A DNA stretch of 47,573 bases, taken from NCBI GenBank assembly GCA_000337115.1, contig AOIR01000055.1, forward strand, positions 161,463 to 209,035, given 5' to 3'. The stretch comes from Natrinema thermotolerans DSM 11552 (GTDB lineage: Archaea > Halobacteriota > Halobacteria > Halobacteriales > Natrialbaceae). How positions within the stretch are numbered: the first letter of the stretch is position 1; every line of letters begins with the position of its first letter. Of the stretch, positions 33,074-40,890 are shown piece by piece. The translations under genes were made by a program, and so were the position numbers. The notes below the pieces were generated by a model. It had not been told where the DNA came from and searched no databases. It saw nothing but the letters and a program-made list of their open reading frames with translations.

Positions 33074-34243
33074 ATGAGCGGGGACGAGCCGACCGCGAGC
33101 GGCCCCGACGGCGACGGCGAGTTCGACCCCATCGCGTTCCTCGAGACGGCGGTCCAGCACGCCTCCCACGAGGACGTCGGCCCGATGCGAGCGTTCCTCC
33201 GTGAGACGCTCGAGACCCACGGGGTCGACCCCCGCGTCGACGACGCCGGAAACGTGCTGGCGAGTCGCGGACCGCCGGCGGCCGACGCCGACAGCCACGT
33301 CGTGTTGAACACCCACATCGACACGGTCTCGCCCCACGTCCCTTACGAGCGCGACCCGGATGCGCCCGAGACCGACGGCGGCGAGGTGATCCGCGGACGG
33401 GGCTCCTGTGACGCGAAGGGACCGCTCGCGGCGCTGTTGTCGGCCTTTTTCGCGGTCGAGCCGACCGATGACCGCGTCACGCTCGCGGTCACCCCCGACG
33501 AGGAAATCCTCTCGACGGGCGCGTACGCGCTCGTCTCCGGCGAGGCGTCGCCCATCGCAGACGCCGACGCCGTAATCGTCGGCGAACCGACCGACCTCGA
33601 CGTCTGTACGGCCGCCAAGGGCCGGTTCCAGGGAACGATCCACCTTTCGGGTGCCAACGCCCACGCTGCCGAACCCGAGACCGGAACCAATGCCGTCGCC
33701 GCCCTCGAGGGCGTCCTCGAGGCGGTCCGGACCTTCGGCGAGCGCGCCGACGCGCCGCCGACCCATCCGCAACTCGGTGCGGCGACGCTGACCCCGACCG
33801 TCGTCGAGGGCGGTGAGGCGACGAATCAGGTGCCGGCAGACGCCGCATTGACCGTCGACCGCCGGAGCGTCCCCCCGGAGACGGCCGACGAGTTCCACGA
33901 AGCGCTGACCGCGCACCTGCGGGCCGCCGTCCCCGACGATGTCGACCTCGACTTTCGCTTTACCGACCGACCGACGCCGTTCCTCGAGGCCTGGGACACC
34001 GATCCCGACGCGCCGGTTGCGCGAACGCTTGCGGACGCCGCTGGCGGCGAGATCCGACCGTTCACCGCGGCGACGGAAGCGTCCTACTTCGCCGCCGACG
34101 CCCCGACGGTCGTCTTCGGTCCCGGCGTCCTCGCCGACGACGAGGGGGCCGTCGCACACGCGCCACGGGAGTACGTGCGGCTCGAGGCCGTTCGGAAGGC
34201 TGCCCGAGCGCTCGAGGCGACGCTATCGGAACTGGTCGAATAG
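33074..34243 (+). CDS. dapE: Succinyl-diaminopimelate desuccinylase (M20 family)
   Basis: A 389-residue M20 metallopeptidase-fold enzyme. Metal-site segments are VVLNTHIDTVSPH near residue 80, GSCDAKGPLAALL near 111 (bridging Asp) and TPDEEILSTG near 140 (catalytic Glu-Glu). The lid domain follows. By sequence it could also be a LysK- or ArgE-type deacylase, but its place 13 bp after dapF in a cluster with dapD makes succinyl-DAP the likely substrate. It completes the DAP set here except for the aminotransferase, which must be supplied from elsewhere. Confidence 0.9.
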   Translation: MSGDEPTASGPDGDGEFDPIAFLETAVQHASHEDVGPMRAFLRETLETHGVDPRVDDAGNVLASRGPPAADADSHVVLNTHIDTVSPHVPYERDPDAPETDGGEVIRGRGSCDAKGPLAALLSAFFAVEPTDDRVTLAVTPDEEILSTGAYALVSGEASPIADADAVIVGEPTDLDVCTAAKGRFQGTIHLSGANAHAAEPETGTNAVAALEGVLEAVRTFGERADAPPTHPQLGAATLTPTVVEGGEATNQVPADAALTVDRRSVPPETADEFHEALTAHLRAAVPDDVDLDFRFTDRPTPFLEAWDTDPDAPVARTLADAAGGEIRPFTAATEASYFAADAPTVVFGPGVLADDEGAVAHAPREYVRLEAVRKAARALEATLSELVE

Positions 34244-34277
34244 GGCGGTACGATTCGATTCTCTGCGCGGCGTGGCG

Positions 34278-34541
34278 TCAGGACAGCAACGTGAGGAGTC
34301 CCCCGAGAACGGTGAGGATCGCGCCGACCGTCACGACGGTTACCACCCGGTCGTCGGGGATCGAGGGATCATCGGCGATCGTGACCTGGTAGGCCGTCGC
34401 CAGTACCATCCCGACGCCGCCGATCGAGAGCAAAACGGCCGGAATGGAGGTGGTCCCCGACGCGAGCGTCGACAATCCCATGAAACCGAGCGTGCCGCCG
34501 ATAATGGCCATGGACGCGTGATAGCGGAGTGCGGTTCGCAT
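34278..34541 (-). CDS. Small membrane protein, three hydrophobic segments
   Basis: An 87-residue hydrophobic protein starting MRTALRYHASMAIIGGTLG. Three likely transmembrane helices lie at about 9-28, 33-52 and 65-86, with a short acidic loop (ADDPSIPDD) between the second and third. I do not recognise the family. The ATG at 34541 is preferred to one nine codons upstream; an AT-rich AATAACTGTTTT stretch lies about 25-36 nt further up. It converges on dapE with 34 bp between them. Confidence 0.7.
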   Translation of the reverse strand: MRTALRYHASMAIIGGTLGFMGLSTLASGTTSIPAVLLSIGGVGMVLATAYQVTIADDPSIPDDRVVTVVTVGAILTVLGGLLTLLS

Positions 34542-34623
34542 GTGTGTCAATTGGCCCGGCACGCACAATAACTGTTTTCTCGGTGAACTGTTCGTCCGTC
34601 AGGACGGTGTCTCGGCCCCGGCG

Positions 34624-35040
34624 TCAGACCGACATCAGCGCGATCGCGACCACGCTCAGTGCGATGGCGGCGAGTTTACGCGGTGTGACGGTCTCGTCGA
34701 AGGCGACGATCCCGATCAGGGAACTGACTACGATGAACAGGCCGTAAATCGGGACGACGATGCTCACCGGGCCGAGCGCGAGCGCCCGGTAGTAGGTCAG
34801 CAATCCGATCGTCAGCAACACGCCCATCGCGAGGATGTACGGGGTGCGGGGGTGGTGCAGATACGGCCGCACGGGGTGGCCACGATAGCGGACGACGAGG
34901 CCGACGGTGACGAACATCACCGAGTTCGAGAGGAACACGGCGAGGGAACTCGGCAGATCGGTCATCGCGATCGAGAGCAACGGCGCGACCAGACTGTAGG
35001 CCAGACAGGCGAGGACCGATAGCTCGAGGTATCGGCGCAT
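34624..35040 (-). CDS. EamA/DMT half-transporter, downstream partner
   Basis: A 138-residue membrane protein of four to five helices (about 5-25, 35-52, 68-86, 92-115, 118-137). LGPVSIVVPIYGLFIVVSSLIG is the typical end-of-repeat motif of the EamA family of drug/metabolite transporters. It equals one EamA repeat, half of a normal ten-helix carrier. Its start overlaps the stop of the upstream paralogue in TAATG. The two therefore probably assemble as a heterodimer. The substrate is unknown. Confidence 0.85.
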   Translation of the reverse strand: MRRYLELSVLACLAYSLVAPLLSIAMTDLPSSLAVFLSNSVMFVTVGLVVRYRGHPVRPYLHHPRTPYILAMGVLLTIGLLTYYRALALGPVSIVVPIYGLFIVVSSLIGIVAFDETVTPRKLAAIALSVVAIALMSV

Positions 35041-35462
35041 TATTCCTCACCCCCCGCGGCGAGGTAAATCGCCGCCGTCGCGACGGCGATCCCGGCCGCC
35101 CGCGTCGCGGTCAGCTCCTCGCCCAGCGCGGCGATGCCGACGATCGAACTCCCGACGATAAAGAGGCCGTAGATCGGGACGACGACGCTGACCGGCCCCT
35201 GCTCTAAGGCCTGATAGTACGCGAGGATCCCCGTCGAGAGGAAGAGGCCGGCGACGTAGACGATCCCCGCCGAGGGCGTCGTCACGTCGGCCGGCTGGCC
35301 CGTCCCGGACACCAGGAGGACGACCGCCGTCAGACAGAGGAAGATCGTCGTCGAGAGAAAGAGCGCGACCGCGGGCGGAACCTCCCTCGTCACGAAACTC
35401 GTCAGCGGTGCCATCAACCCGTACGCCACGAGGGCGACGATCACCCAGAGCAGATACTCCAT
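35040..35462 (-). CDS. EamA/DMT half-transporter, upstream partner
   Basis: A 140-residue membrane protein, homologous to the downstream partner. YYQALEQGPVSVVVPIYGLFIVGSSIVGI is shared almost residue for residue with YYRALALGPVSIVVPIYG. There are about five helices, with the start MEYLLWVIVALVAYG. Tandem half-EamA pairs usually work as two-subunit carriers with opposite topology, and the TAATG overlap gives equal synthesis. A tandem duplication is the simplest origin. Confidence 0.86.
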   Translation of the reverse strand: MEYLLWVIVALVAYGLMAPLTSFVTREVPPAVALFLSTTIFLCLTAVVLLVSGTGQPADVTTPSAGIVYVAGLFLSTGILAYYQALEQGPVSVVVPIYGLFIVGSSIVGIAALGEELTATRAAGIAVATAAIYLAAGGEE

Positions 35463-35540
35463 ACCGACGGTCCCTCGAGGGGGACCTATACAGTCACGGT
35501 CTCGGAACGACGTACCGGAGCCCCAGCCCGGGAGGACGTC

Positions 35541-36926
35541 TCACTCGAGGTCGTCGACCAACTCGCTCGCCACGCCCGTGTACCCGGCCGGCGTCAGCGC
35601 GCGCAGCTCCTCGCGAACGCTCTCGTCGACCTCGAGGTCGTCGAACATCTCGCGGAAGTCCTCGAGGGTAACGTCTTTCCCACGAGTCACGGCCTTGACG
35701 CGCTCGTAGGCGTCTTCCTGTCCCTCGCGCCGGAGGACCGTCTGGACGGCCTCGCCGATGATCTCGGGGGTGGCCTCGAGGTCGTCGCGCATGACCTGCT
35801 CGTTGGGGACGACTTTCGAGAGCCCCGATGCGGTCTTCCCGTAGGCGATCAGGCAGTGGGCGAAGGCCCCGCCGATGTTTCGCTTGACCGTCGAGTCCGA
35901 GAGGTCCCGCTGGAGCCGGGAGGTGGTGACGTAGTCCGCGAGGAAGGTCAGATCCGAGTTCGCTTTCGAGAGGTTCCCCTCGCTGTTCTCGAAGTCGATC
36001 GGGTTGACCTTGTGGGGCATCGTCGACGACCCCGTCTCGCCCTCGACGGCCTCCTGTCCGAGGTAGCGATCGGAGACGTAGAGCCACATGTCCAGATCGA
36101 GATCGAGCAGAACGTCGTTGGCCCCGCGGAACGCATCGAACAGCGCCGCGAGGTCGTCACAGGGGTTGACCTGCGTCGTGAGCGGTTCGAACTCGAGGCC
36201 CAGTTCCGTGACGAACGCCTCGGCGAAGTCCTGCCAGTCGACGTCGGGATAGGCGGCGACGTGGGCCGCGTAGGTACCCGACGCGCCGCCGAGTTTGCCG
36301 CGCAGATCGTCGGTCGCTTGCCGGATCCGGCCGGTCGCACGACCCAGCCGCGAGGCGTAGACGGCCATCTCCTTGCCGAAGGTCGTCGGCGTCGCTGGCT
36401 GGCCGTGGGTCCGGGCCAGCATCGGGAGGTCGCGGTAGTCGCGAGCCATCTCGGCCAGCGTGTCGCGGACGCCGTACAGTTCGGGCAGCAACACCCCGTC
36501 GACGGCGTCGCGGACCAGCAGCCGATGGGCGAGGTTGTTCACGTCCTCGCTGGTCAGCCCGAAGTGGATCCACGCTGAAGCGTCGCTGCCCTCGGGCAGT
36601 CGGTGGCGCACGAAGTACTCGACGGCCTTGACGTCGTGGTTGGTCGCCTCGAAGCCGGCGTGGCCCTCGGTCTCGAGTTTCTTGATCAGTTCGGCGTCCT
36701 CCTCGGCGAAGTGCTTGTAGAGCCCCCGTAGCTCCTCGCGTTCCTCGAGGCCGAGTTCCAGCGGCGTCGCCTCGAGGTCGGCGAGCGCGATCAGGTACTC
36801 GACCTCGACGCGAACGCGGGCCCGCATCAAGGCGGCCTCGCTCGCGTACGGCGACAGTGGTGCGGTCCGTCCGTCGTACCGGCCGTCCAGCGGCGAGACG
36901 GCGTACAGGGCGTCGGTATCGGTCAT
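35541..36926 (-). CDS. purB: Adenylosuccinate lyase
   Basis: A 461-residue fumarase/aspartase-superfamily enzyme. The signature GSSTMPHKVNPIDFEN near residue 270 contains the flexible catalytic loop. The N-terminal LYAVSPLDGRYDGRT is typical of PurB, and the TSEDVNNLAH and RTHGQPATPTTFGKE motifs are intact. It releases fumarate from SAICAR and from adenylosuccinate, two steps of purine synthesis. The ATG at 36926 is chosen over one 17 codons upstream. It is divergent from the purN-purH fusion gene, and a large palindrome lies between the two. Confidence 0.96.
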   Translation of the reverse strand: MTDTDALYAVSPLDGRYDGRTAPLSPYASEAALMRARVRVEVEYLIALADLEATPLELGLEEREELRGLYKHFAEEDAELIKKLETEGHAGFEATNHDVKAVEYFVRHRLPEGSDASAWIHFGLTSEDVNNLAHRLLVRDAVDGVLLPELYGVRDTLAEMARDYRDLPMLARTHGQPATPTTFGKEMAVYASRLGRATGRIRQATDDLRGKLGGASGTYAAHVAAYPDVDWQDFAEAFVTELGLEFEPLTTQVNPCDDLAALFDAFRGANDVLLDLDLDMWLYVSDRYLGQEAVEGETGSSTMPHKVNPIDFENSEGNLSKANSDLTFLADYVTTSRLQRDLSDSTVKRNIGGAFAHCLIAYGKTASGLSKVVPNEQVMRDDLEATPEIIGEAVQTVLRREGQEDAYERVKAVTRGKDVTLEDFREMFDDLEVDESVREELRALTPAGYTGVASELVDDLE

Positions 36927-37025
36927 TGTGCGACTCTTTCCAGCGCGGTGCAAAAGCGTATCGAAACCGCGACCCACACAGGGCCACGAGCGTGCATATC
37001 TCGAGCGGCCGACTCGGAAATACTA

Positions 37026-37056
37026 CCGGAATAATACACGGCCGTGCATATTCCGG
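37026..37056. promoter_or_regulatory. 31-bp nested palindrome between purB and purNH
   Basis: Outer arms CCGGAATA (37026-37033) and TATTCCGG (37049-37056) enclose the perfect inner palindrome CACGGCCGTG (37037-37046). In addition, GTGCATAT occurs twice in direct orientation (36992-36999 and 37044-37051). The site is about 48 bp before the purNH ATG and about 100 bp before the purB ATG. A regulator binding between two divergent purine genes is inferred. Confidence 0.55.
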
Positions 37057-37103
37057 GGATCGAGACCGCAACGGCTTTGCCCCTCGCGGGCGGGCATCCG
37101 ACC

Positions 37104-38741
37104 ATGACGCGAATCGCCGGGATGGCCGGCAACCGAGGGCGCAACCTGTTGAACATCGCCGACCGAGCGCCGGGCGGGGCCGCGTTCGCCGTGATCCTCG
37201 CGACCGATCCGGACGCACCGGTGCTGGAGGGCGCGGCCGAGCGCGGGATCCCGACCGAAGTCGTCCCGCTCGAGGACGACATGGACCGCCGCGATCACGA
37301 GGAGGCGGTCCTCGAGGCTCTCTCGGACTACGAGTTCGACCTCGTCTGTCTGGACGGCTACATGCGGATCCTCTCGGAGACGTTCCTCGAGGAAGCACCC
37401 ACCACGCTGAACGTTCACCCCGCCCTGTTGCCGTCGTTCCCCGGCATGGACGCCTGGGGCGACGCGCTCGAGGCGGGCGTCTCCGTCACGGGCTGTACGG
37501 TCCACGTCGTCACGGACGCGACCGACGAGGACGGCGCGGTCGTCGAGGACGATGTCGACGCCGGTCCGATCGTCACGCAGGAGCCGATCCCGGTCTACGA
37601 GGGCGACGACGAGGCCGACCTCAAAGAGCGGGTTCTCTACGAGTGCGAGTTCCGCGCCTACCCGCGGGCGGTCAAGTGGTTCGCCGAAGGTGCAGTAGAC
37701 GTCGACCTCGAGGCGGGCGAGGTCACCGTCGATGCTGACGTGGCCGGCGTCGACGACGCCGATCACGATGGCTTGCCGAGTCGGCGCGTCGTCTCGGACG
37801 ACCGCGCGGACACGCTCCGCTACGGGGAAAACCCCCATCAGGATGCGGCAGTCTACACCGACTACACCACCGACGAGGCCAGCGTCGTCCACGCCGACCA
37901 GTTGAACGAGGGTGCGAAGGGACTCTCGTACAACAACTACAACGACGCCGACGGCGCCCTGAACCTCATCAAGGAGTTCGACGAGCCCGCAGCAGCGGTC
38001 ATCAAACACACCAACCCGGCGGGCTGTGCGACTGCCGACTCGCTCTCGGACGCGTACGAAAAGGCCCTCGCGACGGACCCGATGAGCGCCTTCGGCGGCA
38101 TCGTCGCGCTCAATCGGGAGTGTGACGCCGCCACCGCGGAACAGATCATCGACTCGTTCAAGGAAGTCGTCGTCGCACCCGGTTACACCGACGACGCTCT
38201 CGAGGTCCTCTTCGAGAAGGACAACCTGCGCGTGCTGGACGTGGGCGAACTGGGCGAGCGGACCGAGCGCTTCACCGAGAAGCCGCTGGTCGGCGGTCGA
38301 CTGGTCCAGGAACGCGACCTCCAGTCGATCTCGGTCGACGACCTCGAGGTCGTCACCGAGCGCGAGCCCACGGACGAGGAACTCGAGACGATGGTCTTCG
38401 CGTGGCAGACCCTGAAACACGTCAAGTCCAACGGCATCCTCTTCGCCGACGGCACGGAGACGGTCGGTATCGGCATGGGGCAGGTCTCCCGCGTCGACGC
38501 GGTCCGGCTGGCGGCGATGAAGGCCGACGAACATGCCGAGGGCAAGGACGCCGAGGGCGCGGTGATGGCTTCGGACGCCTTCTTCCCGTTCCCGGACGGG
38601 ATCGAGGAGGCCGCCGAAGCGGGCATCGAGGCGGTGATCCAGCCCGGCGGCTCGGTCAACGACGAGGACGTGATCGAGGCCGCGGACGAACACGGGATGG
38701 CGATGGCGTTTACGGGTCAGCGGTCGTTCCGGCACGATTAG
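37104..38741 (+). CDS. purH: Bifunctional PurN-PurH fusion: GAR formyltransferase / AICAR formyltransferase
   Basis: A 545-residue fusion. Residues ~1-205 are a GAR-transformylase (PurN) domain with the catalytic triad Asn103 and His105 (LNVHPALLPSFPG) and Asp152 (DAGPIV). Residues ~225-545 are the AICAR transformylase half of PurH, with catalytic Lys301-His302 (IKHTNPAGC) and the C-terminal FTGQRSFRHD. The IMP cyclohydrolase half of bacterial PurH is missing, so the last step must be done by another enzyme such as archaeal PurO. It covers two formyl-transfer steps of purine synthesis on one chain. ATG 37104 is chosen over an in-frame GTG at 37044 that lies inside the palindrome. The 3' end of the gene is partly repeated at 38847-38886. 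Confidence 0.94.
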   Translation: MTRIAGMAGNRGRNLLNIADRAPGGAAFAVILATDPDAPVLEGAAERGIPTEVVPLEDDMDRRDHEEAVLEALSDYEFDLVCLDGYMRILSETFLEEAPTTLNVHPALLPSFPGMDAWGDALEAGVSVTGCTVHVVTDATDEDGAVVEDDVDAGPIVTQEPIPVYEGDDEADLKERVLYECEFRAYPRAVKWFAEGAVDVDLEAGEVTVDADVAGVDDADHDGLPSRRVVSDDRADTLRYGENPHQDAAVYTDYTTDEASVVHADQLNEGAKGLSYNNYNDADGALNLIKEFDEPAAAVIKHTNPAGCATADSLSDAYEKALATDPMSAFGGIVALNRECDAATAEQIIDSFKEVVVAPGYTDDALEVLFEKDNLRVLDVGELGERTERFTEKPLVGGRLVQERDLQSISVDDLEVVTEREPTDEELETMVFAWQTLKHVKSNGILFADGTETVGIGMGQVSRVDAVRLAAMKADEHAEGKDAEGAVMASDAFFPFPDGIEEAAEAGIEAVIQPGGSVNDEDVIEAADEHGMAMAFTGQRSFRHD

Positions 38742-38846
38742 AACCGCGAGCGAACGTAGTGAGTGAGCGGCTTTTTGGTCCAGATTTTTGCACGAGGGGT
38801 GAGCGACCATCGGGAGTGAACCCGAGTGGAAAAAGGTGGATGCCGC
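38742..38846 (+). repeat. Intergenic hairpin repeat downstream of purNH
   Basis: This starts at the purNH stop. It has GCGAGCGAACGTAGTGAGTG followed by AGCGG, then CTTTTTGGTCCAGATTTTTGC, a GC-rich hairpin region with CCATCGGGAGTG, and AAAAAGGTGG. The T-runs on the plus strand could also end purNH transcription. The TTTTTGC/AAAAAG framing resembles a dispersed haloarchaeal intergenic repeat. Confidence 0.5.
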
Positions 38847-38886
38847 GATGGCGTTTACGGGCCAGCGGTCGTTCAAACACGACTGA
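38847..38886 (+). pseudogene. Duplicated 3' end of purH
   Basis: This 40-bp stretch repeats the last codons of purNH (38702-38741), 145 bp downstream. Read in the same sense it gives AAMAFTGQRSFKHD and a stop, against MAMAFTGQRSFRHD and a stop in the real gene. Over the 36 coding bases from GATGG to CACGA only four differ, three of them in one Arg-to-Lys codon. It has no start of its own and is a tail fragment. Confidence 0.75.
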
Positions 38887-38908
38887 GCGCGAGCGCGACC
38901 AGCACTTC

Positions 38909-39349
38909 TCACATCGTGATTCCGGCCGGGCGCAGCCAGTGGGTCTTCGCGCGCAGCCAGCCGCCGACCCGCGCGCCGATGGCGGCGAGTACGACGGCTA
39001 TTCCGAACAGCAACGCGGTAAACAGCGTTAGAAAGCCGACGGCGGCTGCGCGCGCCAGCACCGACGGTTCCACTTCGGTCGCGATGAAGACCAGGACGTC
39101 GGCGACCATCCACAGCCCCGGCAGCACGCCGATGACGCCCGCTCTGTTCGCGGCTCGAGCGCGCGCCGACGGGTCGGCGACGAGATAGCCGGCGATGAGG
39201 CCGGCGACGAACACCGGACCGAGCGCGAGTTCGCTTCCCGTCCGGACGTAGGCGGCGGTCGTGAACGGGAGGGCGGCCACGCCACCGACGAGTCCGGCCC
39301 GCCAACTCTCGTCCTCGAGCAGCGGTCGAAGGGACAGGGTGGGTCTCAT
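38909..39349 (-). CDS. Membrane protein of DUF5518-like type
   Basis: A 146-residue protein with about four hydrophobic segments (18-34, 42-58, 70-92, 98-128). A Gly-rich VFVAGLIAGYLVADPSARARAANRAGVIGVLPGLW region resembles the glycine-zipper core of haloarchaeal DUF5518 proteins; that assignment is from memory and tentative. The C-terminus is basic (RLRAK-like, ending RPAGITM). CTTTATACGG on the minus strand (39371-39380) is about 25-31 nt before the ATG at 39349, a strong leaderless promoter. The function is unknown. Confidence 0.7.
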   Translation of the reverse strand: MRPTLSLRPLLEDESWRAGLVGGVAALPFTTAAYVRTGSELALGPVFVAGLIAGYLVADPSARARAANRAGVIGVLPGLWMVADVLVFIATEVEPSVLARAAAVGFLTLFTALLFGIAVVLAAIGARVGGWLRAKTHWLRPAGITM

Positions 39350-39481
39350 GGTCGACTAGTCCGCGGCCCGCCGTATAAAGACAACCGGCCGACACGTCCG
39401 CCCGCCCGATTCCCGCGAGCGGCCTGACACGAAGCGCATCGAATCCGCGAGTTTTAGCCCGTCGCGACTGACTGCTCACAC

Positions 39482-39565
39482 ATGACAGCGACGGGAGCCG
39501 CCGATCGAACCGCGAGCGCCGACGCCGGTCCGCGACCGCGCGCCGCCCGGGGTGGACAGACGTGA
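39482..39565 (+). CDS. Possible 27-codon upstream ORF overlapping the glycerate kinase start
   Basis: The ATG at 39482 opens a 27-codon frame (MTATGAADRTASADAGP, then Arg/Pro-rich) that ends at TGA 39563-39565. Its stop overlaps the GTG start of the kinase as GTGA. TTTTAGCC at 39452-39459 lies 26-30 nt upstream, where a leaderless start would be expected. Thus the transcript may begin at this ATG, and the kinase may be reached only by translational coupling. Whether the peptide is stable is unknown. Confidence 0.35.
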   Translation: MTATGAADRTASADAGPRPRAARGGQT

Positions 39566-40890
39566 TCGAGGACCGCGACCGACTCGCCTCGAGCGAGGCC
39601 CGCGAGGCCGCGCTCGCCTGCGTCGAGGCCGGCATCGAGGCGGGCCATCCACGCACTGTCGTCCGCGAGGCCGTCTCGCTCGCGGGCGAGACCCTCCGCG
39701 TCGCCGACGCGACCTACGACCTCAGTGCGTACGACGAGGTCCGCGTCCTCGGCGGCGGCAACGCCGCGGCCCACGTCGCCGCGGCGCTCGAGGACGTCTT
39801 GGGCGACCGGCTCGACGGGGGCGTGGTTGTCACTGACGACCCCGTCGAGACGGACCGCGTGACGGTCCGCGAGGGCGACCATCCGACGCCGAGCGAGCGC
39901 GGGGTCGCGGGAACGCGGGCCCTGCTTTCGGCGGCCGACGCGGCGAGCGAGGACACGCTCGTGCTGGCGGCGATCACCGGCGGCGGGAGCGCGCTCATGG
40001 CCGCGCCCGCCGGCGACGTGTCGCTGTCCGATCTGCAGTCGACGACTGATGCCCTTCTCGAGAGCGGGGCCGACATCGGCGAGATCAACGCGGTCCGCAA
40101 GCATCTCTCGGCGCTGAAAGGCGGCCGACTGGCCCGCCGGGCCGCCCCCGCGCCGGTCGCCGGCGTGATCCTCAGCGACGTGGTCGGGAACGACTTGAGC
40201 GTGATCGCCAGCGGCCCGGTCGCCCCCGACGCGTCGACGTTCGACGACGCGCTCGCCGTTCTCGAGCGCTACGGGATCGACGCGCCCGATGCCGTCCGCG
40301 AGCGCCTCGAGCGCGGCGCGGCCGGCGAGATCGCCGAGACGCCCGGGGCGGACGACCCGGCGTTCGAGCGCGTTTCGAATCACGTCGTCGCCGACGGGAT
40401 GACCGTCCTCGAGGCCGCACGGGACGCGGCGATCGAACGGGGGTACGAGCCGCTCGTCCTCTCCTCGCGCGTTCGCGGCGAGGCCCGCGAGGCGGCGACG
40501 ACCCACGTCGCGATCGCGGAGGAGATCCGGGCCACCGGGACGCCGCTCGAGCCGCCGGCCGTGATCCTCTCCGGCGGCGAGACGACGGTGACGGTCCGGG
40601 GCGACGGGTCGGGCGGGCCGAACCAGGAGTTCGCGACGAGCGCGGCGCTGTCGCTCGCGGAGCGGGAAACGGACGTCGCGGTCGCCGCGGTCGACACCGA
40701 CGGCATCGACGGCGCGACCGACGCGGCCGGCGCGCTGGTGGACGAAGCGACCGTCGAGGACCCCGATGCGGCGCGGGCGGCGCTGGCCGACAACGACGTC
40801 TATCCGTATCTCGAGTCCAGAAATAGCCTCGTTTGCACGGGGCCGACGGGCACGAACCTGAACGACCTGCGGGTACTGGTCGTCCGCTAG
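39562..40890 (+). CDS. Glycerate 2-kinase (MOFRL/DUF4147 family)
   Basis: A 442-residue type II glycerate kinase. The N-terminal DUF4147 domain has VLGGGNAAAHVAAALED, an EGDHPTPSERG loop near 110 and AITGGGSALMAAP near 132. The linker INAVRKHLSALKGGRLAR leads to the C-terminal MOFRL domain (SGGETTVTVRGDGSGGPNQEFA, DTDGIDGATDAAGA). It phosphorylates D-glycerate with ATP to 2-phosphoglycerate, for example in sugar or glycerate breakdown. It starts with GTG. Its stop codon interlocks with that of the converging GntP permease gene, which may import glycerate or gluconate. Confidence 0.92.
   Translation: MIEDRDRLASSEAREAALACVEAGIEAGHPRTVVREAVSLAGETLRVADATYDLSAYDEVRVLGGGNAAAHVAAALEDVLGDRLDGGVVVTDDPVETDRVTVREGDHPTPSERGVAGTRALLSAADAASEDTLVLAAITGGGSALMAAPAGDVSLSDLQSTTDALLESGADIGEINAVRKHLSALKGGRLARRAAPAPVAGVILSDVVGNDLSVIASGPVAPDASTFDDALAVLERYGIDAPDAVRERLERGAAGEIAETPGADDPAFERVSNHVVADGMTVLEAARDAAIERGYEPLVLSSRVRGEAREAATTHVAIAEEIRATGTPLEPPAVILSGGETTVTVRGDGSGGPNQEFATSAALSLAERETDVAVAAVDTDGIDGATDAAGALVDEATVEDPDAARAALADNDVYPYLESRNSLVCTGPTGTNLNDLRVLVVR

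Noticed and set aside
37044-37103. Upstream in-frame GTG start for purNH (20 extra codons)
   Set aside because: The extension lies inside the palindrome; the ATG at 37104 begins the conserved domain (MTRIAGMAGNRGRN).
38847-38886. A separate gene ending FTGQRSFKHD
   Set aside because: The frame has no start and no upstream coding sequence; it is only a copy of the purH tail.
37023-39656. An 877-codon minus-strand open frame opposite purNH and the glycerate kinase start
   Set aside because: It has no recognisable domain and is antisense to the conserved purNH gene; long antisense frames are common at this GC content.
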